A stretch of 64,000 nucleotides of DNA from Acanthosepion lycidas (Eukaryota; Mollusca; Cephalopoda; Sepiida; Sepiidae), in the NCBI GenBank assembly GCA_963932145.1, contig OZ010571.1, forward strand, positions 153,332,598-153,396,597, read 5' to 3'. Positions 42,836 through 53,524 of this stretch are shown here, one piece after another. Each line of letters starts with the position of its first letter. Position 1 is the stretch's first letter. A program made the position numbers and the translations under genes. The notes under the pieces were generated by a model, which was not told the origin of the DNA, did no database searches, and was given only the letters and a program-made list of their open reading frames with translations.

Positions 42836-43225
42836 TAGTGTTTCTTTCTTGATGAGGAATGATACAGGCATCTTTACATCCAGGTAGGCAGCTTTTAGAA
42901 ATGTTGATAGAGAGGTTGATTGCTCTGAACAGACAGCCAGATATCTGTATACATACAATAAATACCTACATACATATATGAATACTTACATAACTCCATT
43001 TATTTTTTGGTCACTGACATGAGCAAGATTTTTCTTTTCTCAGAACCACAGTGTTCTTCATATTGATAGCCAACCCAAACCCTTCCTCTTTTGCCTTCCT
43101 TCCACTTAAAGTGTCATTTAGAGTAAATTGTTAAGTTATCTAATTGAAAGCAACTGAAGTTGTGTTATGCCAAACTGCTTCAGACTGCAAAGCAACCCAC
43201 TACTGGTAACTTTTATGCACATTAC

Positions 43226-43328
43226 CTGGGATCAAAGACGGCTTTGAAATCACTCAATGTGGCAATCAAATCCATCTGTTGCTCATAAATCGATAATGTT
43301 GAAACGAAGCGGACATAGAGGGCAACTC
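43226..43328 (-). CDS. Candidate internal coding exon of a host gene
   Basis: The minus-strand acceptor 'aacacttatcag' and donor CCCAG/gtaatg bound 103 bp. One frame only is open throughout: VALYVRFVSTLSIYEQQMDL, IATLSDFKAVFDP (incoming phase with two bases completing a codon; outgoing phase 2). G+C is clearly above the flanks. The peptide looks like a helical segment of a real protein, but I cannot name it. It is not part of any repeat seen in this window. With 40.63 and perhaps 49.60 kb it suggests a minus-strand gene with multi-kb introns. Confidence 0.45.
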
Positions 43329-43559
43329 CTGATAAGTGTTATTTGCTGATGAATGAATAATTTGCATTTCATGAATGTTTAAAAGAAGGTTGTAATAGAC
43401 ATGCCTTTTTAGAAAGTTTCAGTTTTCGGTCTTTTAGGTACATATTAAAGAAAGAGAATGAATCCAAATATTAAATTGCAGTTAAGTTTGTTAACTTTAT
43501 GGAAAGGAGGCCAACCAGGTGATAAAAGGTATTGCGCTAAGCAGGAATCCAAAAATACT

Positions 43560-43935
43560 TTTGTAATAATATATACAAGTAAATATAATAACTAATGAAA
43601 CATCTCTCTGTGAAATAAGACCAAAAAATTCTAACCTACCCATGGCTAAGAGGGCATGATGTCTCACCTGCCAGGTTGGAGCCACCATTTTCAATTTTGT
43701 TAAAGCACATATGTGGTTCTAGTTCTTTTAAAACGATTGATAATTTTTATGTGTGGTCAAAAACCTAAATAAAAGGTCAGCTGCACTGACAAACAGAGAG
43801 AGAATCAACAGCTCTTGACTTGTGCTGAACTGGGCTTCTTGCAACTATCAACTACAATCTTATAATAAATCATGACTATTTTTGCAGCTTGGTGTTTCCT
43901 TCTGAAAGGAATGTACATGTTACCCTTGACGGATT
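43560..43935 (+). promoter_or_regulatory. LTR-like or promoter-like segment
   Basis: 'acctgccaggttggagccac', then 'aacctaaataaaaggtcagc' (TATA-like), an initiator-like 'cactgacaaacagag', then 'cttataataaatcatgac' (polyA-like) and 'gaaaggaatgtacatgtt'. The order resembles an LTR. Ends and target duplication were not found. Confidence 0.3.
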
Positions 43936-44105
43936 CTAAGAGAACTGACAATATTTTATATGATCTTACATTTTTTTCCTTGTGTTGTGTACTTCATGCA
44001 AACTGCATACAAACATTTGTCACATTTTCTAGAGATTTTTGACTGTTTTACAGATGAAGACATGTTTCCAATTTGCTTCCAAATGTTTGCATATTCTCAA
44101 AAAGG

Positions 44106-44360
44106 GCATATTTAGAAAGTGTTGTAGCATACCTATGGACAATAATGGGTATGTCCCCATTCACATAAATACAGTAGTAAATACTGTATGTTGGTCTGCA
44201 GTTGGAGATTCATTGTGGAATTCACTTGACTCACTTCTAGCAGTTGACTACTTCTATGTGTCACTGGTAAATCTTATGTGTTGTTCATGTCTAAAGTATT
44301 ATCATTCATTTCCAACCTTCATGTGATTATTCTATTCACTAACTTTCCCTAGGTTACAAC
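44106..44360 (+). repeat. Dispersed repeat H
   Basis: 'gtagcatacctatggacaat', 'acataaatacagtagtaaat', 'ctgcagttggagattcattg' and 'tcacttgactcacttctagc' all recur in the same order on the minus strand at 61.09-61.34 kb at about 85-90% identity. No coding seen. It ends near 'ccctaggttacaaca' in both. Confidence 0.75.
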
Positions 44361-44810
44361 AGAAAGTAATCAGGAAATTCAACTGATCTCAATTCCACTT
44401 GAAACCAATCTTGGAGTCAATCCTGAAGGAACTTATTGAAAATGTCTTTTTGTCCTTATTCAAAAGACAGCTGTATTCATGGAAACATTTAATGCAGGTG
44501 TTTGGTGAAATTTCAGTGGAATTAAATAGCAATAAACATTTAGAAAACCCATTCCTAAATTTATAACTTGAATGAATTTTGTAAAAGGCTTTTGGCGGGA
44601 AATCAATTACAAAATATCAATAGTACCTTTGCTGCTTGTCTGTATTATAAGGAGAGATATTATATAGAATTGACAGGAGTTTTATGAGTTTAAAGCTTAA
44701 AAATTCTCAGCCCAACCAAGATGTCATTTAAAAAAATATTTGATATTGGTCATTTGTTAAAATTTAGAAGTGAATCAAACCAAGGAGTTCTGAATAGTCA
44801 TATATTAATT
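44360..44810. other. No gene seen
   Basis: AT-rich unique DNA. Confidence 0.45.
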
Positions 44811-44811
44811 G

Positions 44812-44814
<3 letters not shown>

Positions 44815-44849
<35 letters not shown>

Positions 44850-45010
44850 TTTATTTAAAAATATGATTCCAACATGCTACATAAGAGTTCTCACCAGTTC
44901 TTTCCTATTTTCTATATATTTTCACATATATATATATATAAATTTGTTCACTGAGACTTGATGGTAAATTTTACCATCAGGTATCCTGAAGAGGGGATGC
45001 AATTCTGCAA
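44815..45010 (+). repeat. (TA)n, palindrome and a possible Penelope-like end
   Basis: (TA)n at 44815-44845. Then a palindrome GATGGTAAA-T-TTTACCATC at 44960-44978, then 'cctgaagaggggatgcaatt' with 'ctgcaaaactcag'. This resembles a decayed CUGAAGA ... GAAAC block. Confidence 0.3.
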
Positions 45011-45189
45011 AACTCAGAGTACACACAGATATAAGTTTATTGAACAAATTTATTATAATTTCTATCTTTATATTTTACTATCTCTTGATATAATACCAAA
45101 ATTACAAAGAATACTTGCTTTAAAAACAGATTTATACTGGTCAACTGTATTTTGGTAAAATACATTTTTGTAATTGTTTTCTTTCTATC

Positions 45190-45207
45190 TATCTATCTAT
45201 ATCTATA

Positions 45208-45259
<52 letters not shown>

Positions 45260-45260
45260 A
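45190..45260. repeat. (TATC)n/(TA)n microsatellite
   Basis: Short TATC units, then about 45 bp of TA. Confidence 0.95.
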
Positions 45261-45863
45261 GTGTATGTGTCTCTCTGTGTGTGTAAAGAGAAAGTATATA
45301 TAAATCAATATTTGTATATCAGTCATATGCCTCTAGTAATCTTTGTACGCTCTGTATCTATCTTTAATATTTGCACACTCTCCCACCCCCTATAAATTTA
45401 ACAAATTTTAAATTATATTATATATATCATGCTAAAGGGAATTCTCAAATTACAGTTTGGAGATAATCAATATTTGAATAGCAACAAAGAATTTGTGCTT
45501 AATTTTGTTGATATTCCTGTATTTTCTATCATTCAAAAATTGTGATATTTAGTCATGAGAATAAATAAAATATTAACAAAAAATCAAACTCACTACAAAT
45601 TATTTCAGATTTATTTTCTCTAGAAATAAAAATATACATTCAATTTCTGTCTGAATTCCTCAGATAAGGTTGTTGTGATTGTTTTAGCCATTTTTCTCAT
45701 TTTTGCTGAAAATCCAATCTTTTTAAAATTTCATCAAAAGAAAACATAACCAAGAGTCACATATACATTAGCATAACATAACATAAGAAGCACTGGAAAG
45801 TTGTAATCCATGGAGAAGCTGCAGTGTAATTTTCACAGGAAATAGTATACACTCAACTGCATC

Positions 45864-46826
45864 ATGGGTAATAGCCTTAGCTATTTCTAGTCTTTGTGAC
45901 ATGCTATCTAAATGAGTCACCTCATCTCCCTGTACCAAAGAGGCTTTATTTTCCCTGGTACTCCTTCTGGGAATTTTTGTTTCCTCATATCTTCCTCCCT
46001 CTCCCTAAGAGATTGTCTAGGAGATCTTAATCTTCTTTTTTTTCATAAGAGTGTTCCTCCAGTGATTGTCCGGGTTCATCTTTCAGAGTCTATATTATTC
46101 TCTATTTAGTTTTTGCCTTCATTACTTTCAGGCCCACAATACATTCCTTCATCGCTATCCTGTTGCAATTTAACTTTGGTCTGTATGCACTAAAATACCA
46201 TTTCCACTTTTTTCTATTATCATAGTATTCTGTCTACTTTGCATTATGAATCTTGCTTCTTGTATATTAGATTGACTATACTTTTTATACCATAGTTTTG
46301 ATAGCATAGAACATGGACAATGGGACTCTAATTTGTCTTTCAGTATGTAGTATTGTCCTAAGGAGTAATCTAGGAAGAGATGTTTCTATCTTCTTTCCAT
46401 TGTACACATATTTTCAATCCATTTTTATAGTTTGCACCCTCCTTTCTGTTAATCCATTTGAGTGTAGATGGTACGGAAGAGTTTTATAGGGTTTGCATCC
46501 AATTTTGTTCAACCATTGGCATATTTCCTCATCACAGAACTCTGGGGGTGTTGTCAAATATTAGCGTTTTCAGAATTTCATTTCTTGAAAATATGATCCT
46601 TAACACTTGTTTCACAGTTGAACTTCTTTTGTTACAAACCTGTATTACTTCTGGCCAGCCTGAATATGAATTGACCAGTATTAGTAATAATCGCCACTCC
46701 ATTAACATTATCCACTGATAATTGTTTGGTTCTTTAGATATCTCAACACCAATTGTAGTATTACTGACTCATGGGCCATAGCTATTCATAGTCTTTGTGA
46801 CTTGCTATCTAAATGAGTCACTTCAG
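45864..46826 (-). pseudogene. Gypsy-type (Metaviridae) pol fossil with flanking direct repeats
   Basis: The minus strand keeps recognisable parts of a Gypsy integrase: the core strand with ILVNSYSGWPEVIQVCNKRS, then PPEFCDEEICQWLNKIGCKP and PYHLHSNGLTERRVQTIK at 46.4-46.7 kb, and a polyprotein-end-like stretch near 45.95 kb. It is a broken, old copy with several interruptions. gag, protease, RT and RNase H are not present. A ~55-bp direct repeat ('gtctttgtgac.tgctatcta' 'aatgagtcac') lies on both sides, at about 45870-45922 and 46772-46824; it may be what is left of the long terminal repeats. Confidence 0.7.
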
Positions 46827-46944
46827 AAACTATGAAATCAGATACAGCTGATCCTGTGTGAATGGAAAAGTGATGCATAGATGTGAACATGATACGGAAC
46901 AGAAATTAAGATTAAGACTCCAAAATTTTATGCATGATATTTCT

Positions 46945-47345
46945 ACAGGATTTTGTCCCAGTGGATAAAGATACTGTTGAAACCCGTCCATAAGAAGTTT
47001 GAGTTCAATTTTTAGGTCAGGAAAATGTAAGAACTTAAACCAGTTCTGAAATGCTCTTTGGAAGACTGTCAGGATAAGAAATGAAAGCAACATACCACTG
47101 TGGGTCAAATAAAGTGTGTACTCTGTTTCTGGGCTGCATCGAAACAAGGTGAGCAATAACTGAGAAGTACTAAGATGAGATACCCCTAAACATAGACAGT
47201 GGTATGAAAACAATCAACCTCTGTAGATTAAATAAAGTGTTTTGTTCAAAATTTCCTGAAGGTTACCCAAATTGACAGACACCTGAAGAAGGCTGTCACG
47301 GCACCTGAAATGCTGTGATAACAACAAAGATGAGGTTATTATGCA
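46945..47345 (+). mobile_element. tRNA-like SINE/PLE-like element (family B)
   Basis: A tRNA-like head ('tcccagtggataaagatact', 'tttgagttcaattttta'), the body shared with 30.64 kb ('gagcaataactgagaagtac', 'taaacatagacagtgg', 'ctctgtagattaaataaa'), and CTGAAGA-AGGCTGTCACGGCACCT-GAAA at 47.28-47.31 kb. The last keeps the core bases CTGAAGA and GAAA with a possible short stem. Confidence 0.6.
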
Positions 47346-47349
47346 AATA

Positions 47350-48686
47350 AATGTCAATGATGAGAAATTCAGACAAGAATTAAGGATAGTTCATGGTTTT
47401 TCCTTGTCAATTATTTGATATTATTTTTTTTTATTTTTGAAACAGTTGCCCCATTTTCTTAGACAAATTGTATTAATTATGTATGTTGCCAGTTAGAAAT
47501 AGCTGAAACCAAATAAAAACATACAACAATATATGGACAATGCTAAGAATTGGTAAAGTGAAAAAGTAAGTATTGCTAATACTAGCAGAACTCTTAAAAA
47601 ACCAGGGCTGTTAAGAAAGGTAAGTAGATTATGTCCTAATGTTTCTTACACTGATTCCTGACCTAAATTCCTTAATTTTATGGAACACTTACTGATTCGA
47701 CAGCAAGATAATAAAAACTTGAACCAGCAAAAAATTGCAGATTTAGAATGTCATAGTTTTCTGTCGTAAAATAAGAGGGCAGGGCCAAATGTACTTAATG
47801 CGTATTGCAAGGGGGGAGAACAGACAATTCTAGAATTGCACATTTATAAGCAGAAGCCGAGACATTCACATCAGTCAGAAACTTAACTGAGATCATCTGG
47901 TTTCTGAATATATGCAACAAGGCATGTACATGAACATGCACACCTGTGTGACATACAGCTTTGGATATGCACTGAAATGTCTGCACCAACAGTACAAAGA
48001 TATCAATGCCCAAATGATGTACTTTTATCTAATAAATAGGCAATTTTAGCTTAGAATGAGAACACAATGACAATGCCTCTCTGTGTTATTGCAATTTTTC
48101 TGTTAGTAGTATTTTGTCACCTGACTCTCATGTGCCATTAAAAGTAGACACAGACAAATTACTGAAAAAGAATAAATAGAAGAAAAGGGAAAGGAAAGAG
48201 AAAAGGAAGAGATATTAAGAAATATGAGAAGTGTCGAGTCATAGATATGAAATATGTTACTTATTCATTTTGGTTTTGTTCCTGGCTTGAACACTACTCT
48301 TGCAATTCATACATCATAAGCTACTGACCTCCATACAGGAATATGCAAAATAATTTATATTGAAGGGCATATTGAGAGAGGAAGACACAAGCCTTCTATT
48401 TGAACTACTCCAATATCTTTCTGGTGACCATCAAAATTCAAAAGAATATGTCATATTGAGTGTAGCAAAGAATATCACACTCAGAAGAAAAGGAAAATAT
48501 TTTAGTATATAATGGGAGAGCTTGGAAGAAAGGTTTATTCTCCCATTTACATTTCTCTCATTGTGAATATTATTATATCCATGATATAATAACACTGTAC
48601 TTGACGGAACAGAATGGCTGAAAGGAAAATGAATGGAAACATGCTTTGTTCTCAGAGAGACTTTTATATCACTAAGACATACACAA

Positions 48687-48690
<4 letters not shown>
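47350..48690. other. No gene seen
   Basis: Unique DNA. A 72-codon minus frame at 47795-48013 lacks splice signals or homology. Confidence 0.45.

Positions 48691-48691
<1 letters not shown>

Positions 48692-48745
<54 letters not shown>
48692..48745. repeat. (TA)n microsatellite
   Basis: About 54 bp of TA, separated by 'aatataaatataaaagtga' from the hammerhead-like motif; the same spacer occurs at 59.81 kb. Confidence 0.95.
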
Positions 48746-48750
<5 letters not shown>

Positions 48751-48771
48751 AATATAAAAGTGAACAGTGAA

Positions 48772-48834
48772 GTCAACACTTAGAGACGACAGGCTGTTTC
48801 ATGCTAGACGCAATCGTCAGGTTACGAGTGTTGT
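48772..48834 (-). ncRNA. Type I hammerhead ribozyme-like motif
   Basis: Minus strand, from 48834 down: CAACACT pairs perfectly with AGTGTTG at the other end (outer stem I, 7 bp). An internal loop follows, then C-U-G-A-C-G-A (48815-48821). Stem II TGC...GCA has a U-U closing mismatch. GAAA, then C-A/GCC/U-G-U form a minimal stem III, and GTC is the cleavage triplet. Every conserved core base is in place. Only the 10.1-11.1 pair is abnormal, which may lower activity. A relative with the GAAAC...GTC part lies at 59.89 kb. Confidence 0.6.
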
Positions 48835-48849
48835 TTTTTTCTTGGCTAT

Positions 48850-49460
48850 TTATATATATAAGAGTCAGTGGTGCATTGTGGGTAGTCTATTTTGGCAGTA
48901 AATATACAGTATAATAAATAAATAATAAAAAGCAAGTAAAATAAATTGACCTAAATTCATCCAAATAAATAAATAAACTAACAAAATGCTCCCAATAAAT
49001 TAACCGTTAGAAAAAGACAAGTAAAAATAATCAATCCAAATAAATAAATGAAGTAATAAACAAATTAAAAACTGTTCCCGCCAAAATAAGTTAGAATAAA
49101 CTACAACAATCAACTCCAAAATTGAATAAATAGCTTTAATTATCTTCCCAAACCAAAACAAAACTATTAAATAAGTGATATAAACAAATTTTTACTACGT
49201 TAATAAAACACCGATTAAAATATAAATAAATAAATAGATATATATCATAAGAAATAATGATAAAATATAAAAATAAAAATAAAAAATAAATAAAAACAAG
49301 CAAAATAAATTAACTCAAATAAATAAATTAATAAACAAATAAATGACTTCAGGCAAAATAACTGCCAAAATAGACTACCCTCAATGCAGCTGTCATGTGA
49401 CCCACATGACTATCTCGACCAAAGGCAGATAATTGCCTTTTGCATCCTTACAATATTATT
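48850..49460. other. No gene seen; (AAATA)-rich tract
   Basis: 48.9-49.35 kb is rich in 'aaataaataaa' units with an odd inner periodicity, but no clean unit. No coding. Confidence 0.55.
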
Positions 49461-49600
49461 CATTTGTTTTTGTAGGTAAGAACAAAATTATTAAAAAAAA
49501 AAAATTGTTTGGTTTTAGAATTCAGCCCATATAACATGAATCACAATTGTGGATAAACTTTCCCAAGTTTATGTTGTGTTATTGTTTTCTTCAAGTACAC

Positions 49601-49689
49601 TTGACTGCCTCAATCATTTTCAAGAACCAATGTGGTGTCTGTGTGATAGGTAGAATTCCTTTGTCTACATCCTGGTATTCTCTGGAAAG
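49601..49689 (-). CDS. Possible internal coding exon of a host gene
   Basis: The minus-strand acceptor 'tttcgtgctttcag' opens LSREYQDVDKGILPITQTPH, WFLKMIEAVK, followed by a weak donor AA/gtgtac. The other frames are closed or shorter. I cannot name the protein. The donor is poor, and a stop follows four codons later if it is not used, so this is weaker than the 43.2 kb candidate. Confidence 0.27.
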
Positions 49690-49998
49690 CTGAAAGCACG
49701 AAATAGTCTATGGTAAATAAAGACTTTTGGAATTTTCTAAATCATTAAATAAATGTTATTTGAAAATAGTGTCTATTTAGTTCTGTTATATTTGTCTGTC
49801 TGTGTGTGTGTGTAAGCATATTTACTGGATTTATCAGTCTATTTGGCATGTTTAAGAAGTATACTTTGAAAAGTATTGTTCACTAAAGGCTTCAGTTTTG
49901 ACCTCCTATAATACCAGCACAGTGAACATACTTTAATATATAAGCCTAATTCCTCATCTTACAGGCTGGCAAATATGATATATGTACAAATAAACATA

Positions 49999-50002
49999 CA
50001 TG

Positions 50003-50061
<59 letters not shown>
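49999..50061. repeat. (TG)n microsatellite
   Basis: About 60 bp of uninterrupted TG. Confidence 0.97.
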
Positions 50062-50065
<4 letters not shown>

Positions 50066-50141
50066 AGAGGTGTATACAATTATAAACTGAAGTTGCTTTA
50101 GAGATGTTATAATTCTGTATTTTGCAATGGAACTATTTTAG

Positions 50142-50395
50142 TTAAAAAGAAAGACAGGTATACATTTTACAAATCATATATTTTGGTAGCATGTTTTCAT
50201 TAAGACATGTCTCATTGAATAATTTAGACAAGTTTTGTTTACTTATTTTCAATATGATCCTCTCATATTCATGGACAAGCTTCTTAGTATCCTTATTAAA
50301 GAAAGAGAAAAAATTACCATGCTGATACATATTCATTTATTCCGAGTACTTTTGACATTAGCACAAGGTCATCATCAGGGTGTTATTTTTTCCTA
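50142..50395 (-). pseudogene. Penelope-like 5' region: decayed hammerhead core followed by ORF start
   Basis: The minus strand first has CTGATGA (50372-50378), then T, then GACCTT / AATGTC around 'gtgct' (5 of 6 pairs), then AAAA where GAAA is expected, at about 50350-50353. About 40 bp on a frame begins MNMYQHGNFF...KDTKKLVHEY and ends FNETCLNENMLPKYMICK. The latter block recurs at 4.6 kb. Ribozyme-like motif, then ORF start, is the Penelope order. RT is not present. Confidence 0.4.
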
Positions 50396-50616
50396 AGACA
50401 AAGTTTTTGTGTTCATCTGAAAGTTAAAATTTTTTTAACTGTGAAGTGAGAAACGCTCAGTTTATGTACTGTAAGATTTAAATTTAATGATGTAAATGTC
50501 AGGGGAGGTAACTAAGTTTTGAAATGTCCACAAGTATTTAAAAAAGAGGCAATCAAAATGACCATTCTAAGCCCAGCTTATCAACCATCTGCAACAGACA
50601 AGTTCATTTCAATATA

Positions 50617-52112
50617 CAGTCAATGATAAAATTATTTGTATACTGATCAATTTTGAATATTTTTATCCATTTCTCAGAATCTAATGCCCATATGATACCA
50701 GTTTTTTATATGCCAATAAGCACAAAAAAAAAACGAATATAAAACTCAATTTTCAGAACAATAGGTTAAATACAACAAATTTGACAAGTGAATTATGCAA
50801 AAGACAAAATTATTCATACAATAGAAAATATTTTAAATTAATTGATTTGTGTAAGTATAAGTAATTTAGATAATTATTTTATCGGTGAAGCATTCTAGAC
50901 TATTTATTCAGTAGAATATTTGTGATAATTCCAGCAAAGAACATCACGTGGTGCAAAGAGAGTCACCAGTGTTAATTCTTATGTTAATAACGCAATGGGG
51001 AAGACAAAGGAGCTTAACGTTGATTTGGGACAGAGAATTAACTTCCACAAATATTTACAGCAACATTTCAAACTATCCCTAGATCTATCATACAGTCCAT
51101 TATAAAGACATTTAAACAGTTTGGCACAACAAAGAATTTGCTTGGGTGTGGAAGAAAACCCAAATTGTCACCAAGATCTTCACAAAAACTGTGTCACGAG
51201 TTTAATATAAACCCAAGAATTGTTTTGAAAGACATTGCCAAAAGTTTGGATACAATGGGTATCAGCATAAGTACTCAGACAATACAATGTTGTTTAAGCA
51301 GAAATGGGTTTTATGGAAACTGACCACAACAAACCCCTCTTCACAAACCATGTCATAGTCTTGCTTTTGGGAACAAGTACTATGCAGTGATGAAACAAAA
51401 GTTGAGCTTTTTGTACATAATGATGTACAGAAGATTTGGTGCAAGAAAGGTGAGGTTTTCCTCCTAAAGAACACAGTGGCAACATTAAAACATGGAGGTG
51501 ACTTGATGATGTTTTGGGGTTGTTTTAGCTCAAGTGGGTACTGGACAATTAATTGCAATAAGAGGACTATCTCAAAATTCTGGAGGAAACTACAATTATC
51601 AGCCCAAATATATTCATTTAGGTCATCTAGGTTGGAGATTTACTTTCAAGTAAGATAATTATCCCAAACATATGTCTAAATCAGTGACTGTATGGCTTCA
51701 GAAAAAGAAGATTACAGTGCTGCCATGGCCTTCAATGAGTCCTGACTTGAATCCTATTGAAAATCTATGGCAACAATTGAAATTTCAAATAAATCATCAA
51801 GTACCAAAAAACCTTTAGGAATTAGAACTTGTGACCATTGAAGAATGGAAGAAAATCCCAGAAAAGACTTGTTCAAATCTTATCAAAAACTTTAGAAAAT
51901 GATGCAGCAAGTTATAAAGATAATTTTCTCTTTTCCTATTTTGCATAATTTGCCTATCAAATTTAAATTATTGTTTTCAAAATTGAGTTTTATATTCCTT
52001 TTTTGTGCTTAGTAATGTATAAAAAACCTGGCATCATACAGGCATTAGATTCTGAGAAATGGATAAAATTATTCAAAATTGATGGGTGTGCAAATAATCT
52101 TGTCATTGACTG
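50617..52112 (+). mobile_element. Tc1 element with ~200-bp inverted repeats, inactive
   Basis: The 1,496-bp element is flanked by TA (50615-50616, 52113-52114) and has ends CAGTCAATGA. The inverted repeats extend about 200 bp (50617-50815 and 51915-52112) at roughly 85% identity, with conserved inner blocks 'ttttatccatttctcagaat' and 'atataaaactcaattttcag'; long inverted repeats with inner direct motifs are the IR/DR style. The transposase start ATG is at 50995 (see the entry within). Confidence 0.92.
50995..51902 (+). pseudogene. Tc1 transposase pseudogene
   Basis: About 300 codons, the usual Tc1 length. Order: MGKTKELNVDLGQRI; HTH LSIPRSTVQSIIKTF; GCGRKPKLS (GRPR-like linker); ISISTQTIQCCLSRNGFYG (second HTH end); a degraded RNase H-like core with DNYPKHMSK (second D); SPDLNPIENLW (51735-51770, catalytic E). 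Frame changes near 51.06, 51.32 and 51.65 kb and internal stops after FYGN and in the core make it non-functional. Start chosen at 50995 because it gives the family's M-x-K-x-x-E-L start, right after the inverted repeat. Confidence 0.88.
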
Positions 52113-52114
52113 TA

Positions 52115-52930
52115 TAACTGGAAAATAGAGTCCATTTCACTATATAACAAAAGACATGTTTTACAATAAATTGTATTGAATTTACATACTTTTCTCAATT
52201 CTAACAAGAAGCATACAAATGAATTCAGATTTTCTCAATAATTCTAAACAAACTAAATAAATTGTGATGTCATTTGTAGCACGTAGAGGAAGTAAAGAAC
52301 AAATTGAGAGTGGAATATGTAAAGGTCATTTCATGTCTAAAGAGACAAAGATTACAAGGGTAAAAATATTAAAAGCAAAATGGTAAGCAAATCAAGCAGA
52401 ATGGCTTTCATAAAATAAATCTGACTTCTTTGCATGCAACTTATACAAAAATATTTCCCATAGCAAATAACAATGTATCGTTCTTTTTTTTTTCAAATTC
52501 TAAAGGGAGATGAATAGAGTTTATCAACATGACAAAGATCTCTCTGCTTCCATTAAGTTGCTTTTTTTCTTTGTTCTCTTTTGTGACTAAAGCAATAAAC
52601 CATCAACTTCACAAATCCATTGTTCAGAAGTATGTGGTATCACTTAAATGAACTTTTGATGAAAGTTTATGATCATTATTTGTCTATTTGGCTTGCATAT
52701 ATTTTATTGCAATTTAATCAAGTTTGTCATTTTGTACTTAAGACTGCAGAAGTGATTTATTGTTTTTTCATGTATCATGCAAGTGAGTAGAAGTTAACTG
52801 GTGATCTGCTTAGTGGATGTTGTTAAACTTAACTGACAGATTATTAAGTTTTACATAAAAATTGTATTTTGAAATCAGTCGTGAGTTTCATATCTCATTA
52901 GAATCATAGGAGAACCACATGTACTTCAGC
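52115..52930. other. No gene seen
   Basis: Unique AT-rich DNA with no recognised features. Confidence 0.45.
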
Positions 52931-52964
52931 TACAGCAGGAGTGGTATGTTTTTTTCTTTTTTTT

Positions 52965-53158
52965 TACAGTGTTTCACCCCAAGCATGTAAGGGGTTACAG
53001 AGAATTGGAGTTACCAGCTATAGATTTCTTCAAGGAAAAATATTCCCAGAAATAGATTTTGGAAGAAAAACATATTATCAGGAATAAAAATTTTGTCAGC
53101 ATTAAATAACCCATTGAGGTTGATATGCCATAAAATAAAACAAACCAAACCACAATGA
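52965..53158 (-). repeat. Repeat F copy beside a LINE 3'-end-like segment
   Basis: 53030-53158 is repeat F in reverse ('cccattgaggttgatatgcc'). 52972-53010 'tttcaccccaagcatgtaag' matches the segment that follows the CR1-type LINE at 53.53 kb and again at 59.53 kb. Confidence 0.6.
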
Positions 53159-53524
53159 CAAAACAATATGACTAAGTTATAATAGGTTTCTCCTATAAAG
53201 GAGGTTCACAGGTTCGAACCTTGACGGAGAGCCCATTATTATGTATTCCCAAATGCCCATTAAAAATGGGGCATCTATTTCAAACACGGGTATCCACCAA
53301 AATAACTTTTGTAGTAATATCTCTTATTTGTGTTGAGCGTTAGTGACTTTATATCCTGCTGTCTGTTACATTTGTAATTGTGATTCAACAATGCTTACCA
53401 TTCTAAGAAAGGTTTCCCAATTGGCTGTATTGTTGAAGATAACCTTTATGAATGGGGGATGAAAGAAATCTTTAAACAATTCATCAAATATTTTATGAAG
53501 CATGCATGTTGCGAGGCTGTTTAT

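Noticed and set aside
43670-43700. First exon MVAPTWQ with a good GTGAGA donor (minus strand)
   Set aside because: Lies in a segment with LTR-like layout; seven codons are not evidence of a gene.
47795-48013. 72-codon minus frame with HVHVHALLH
   Set aside because: No splice sites, no homology, ordinary composition.
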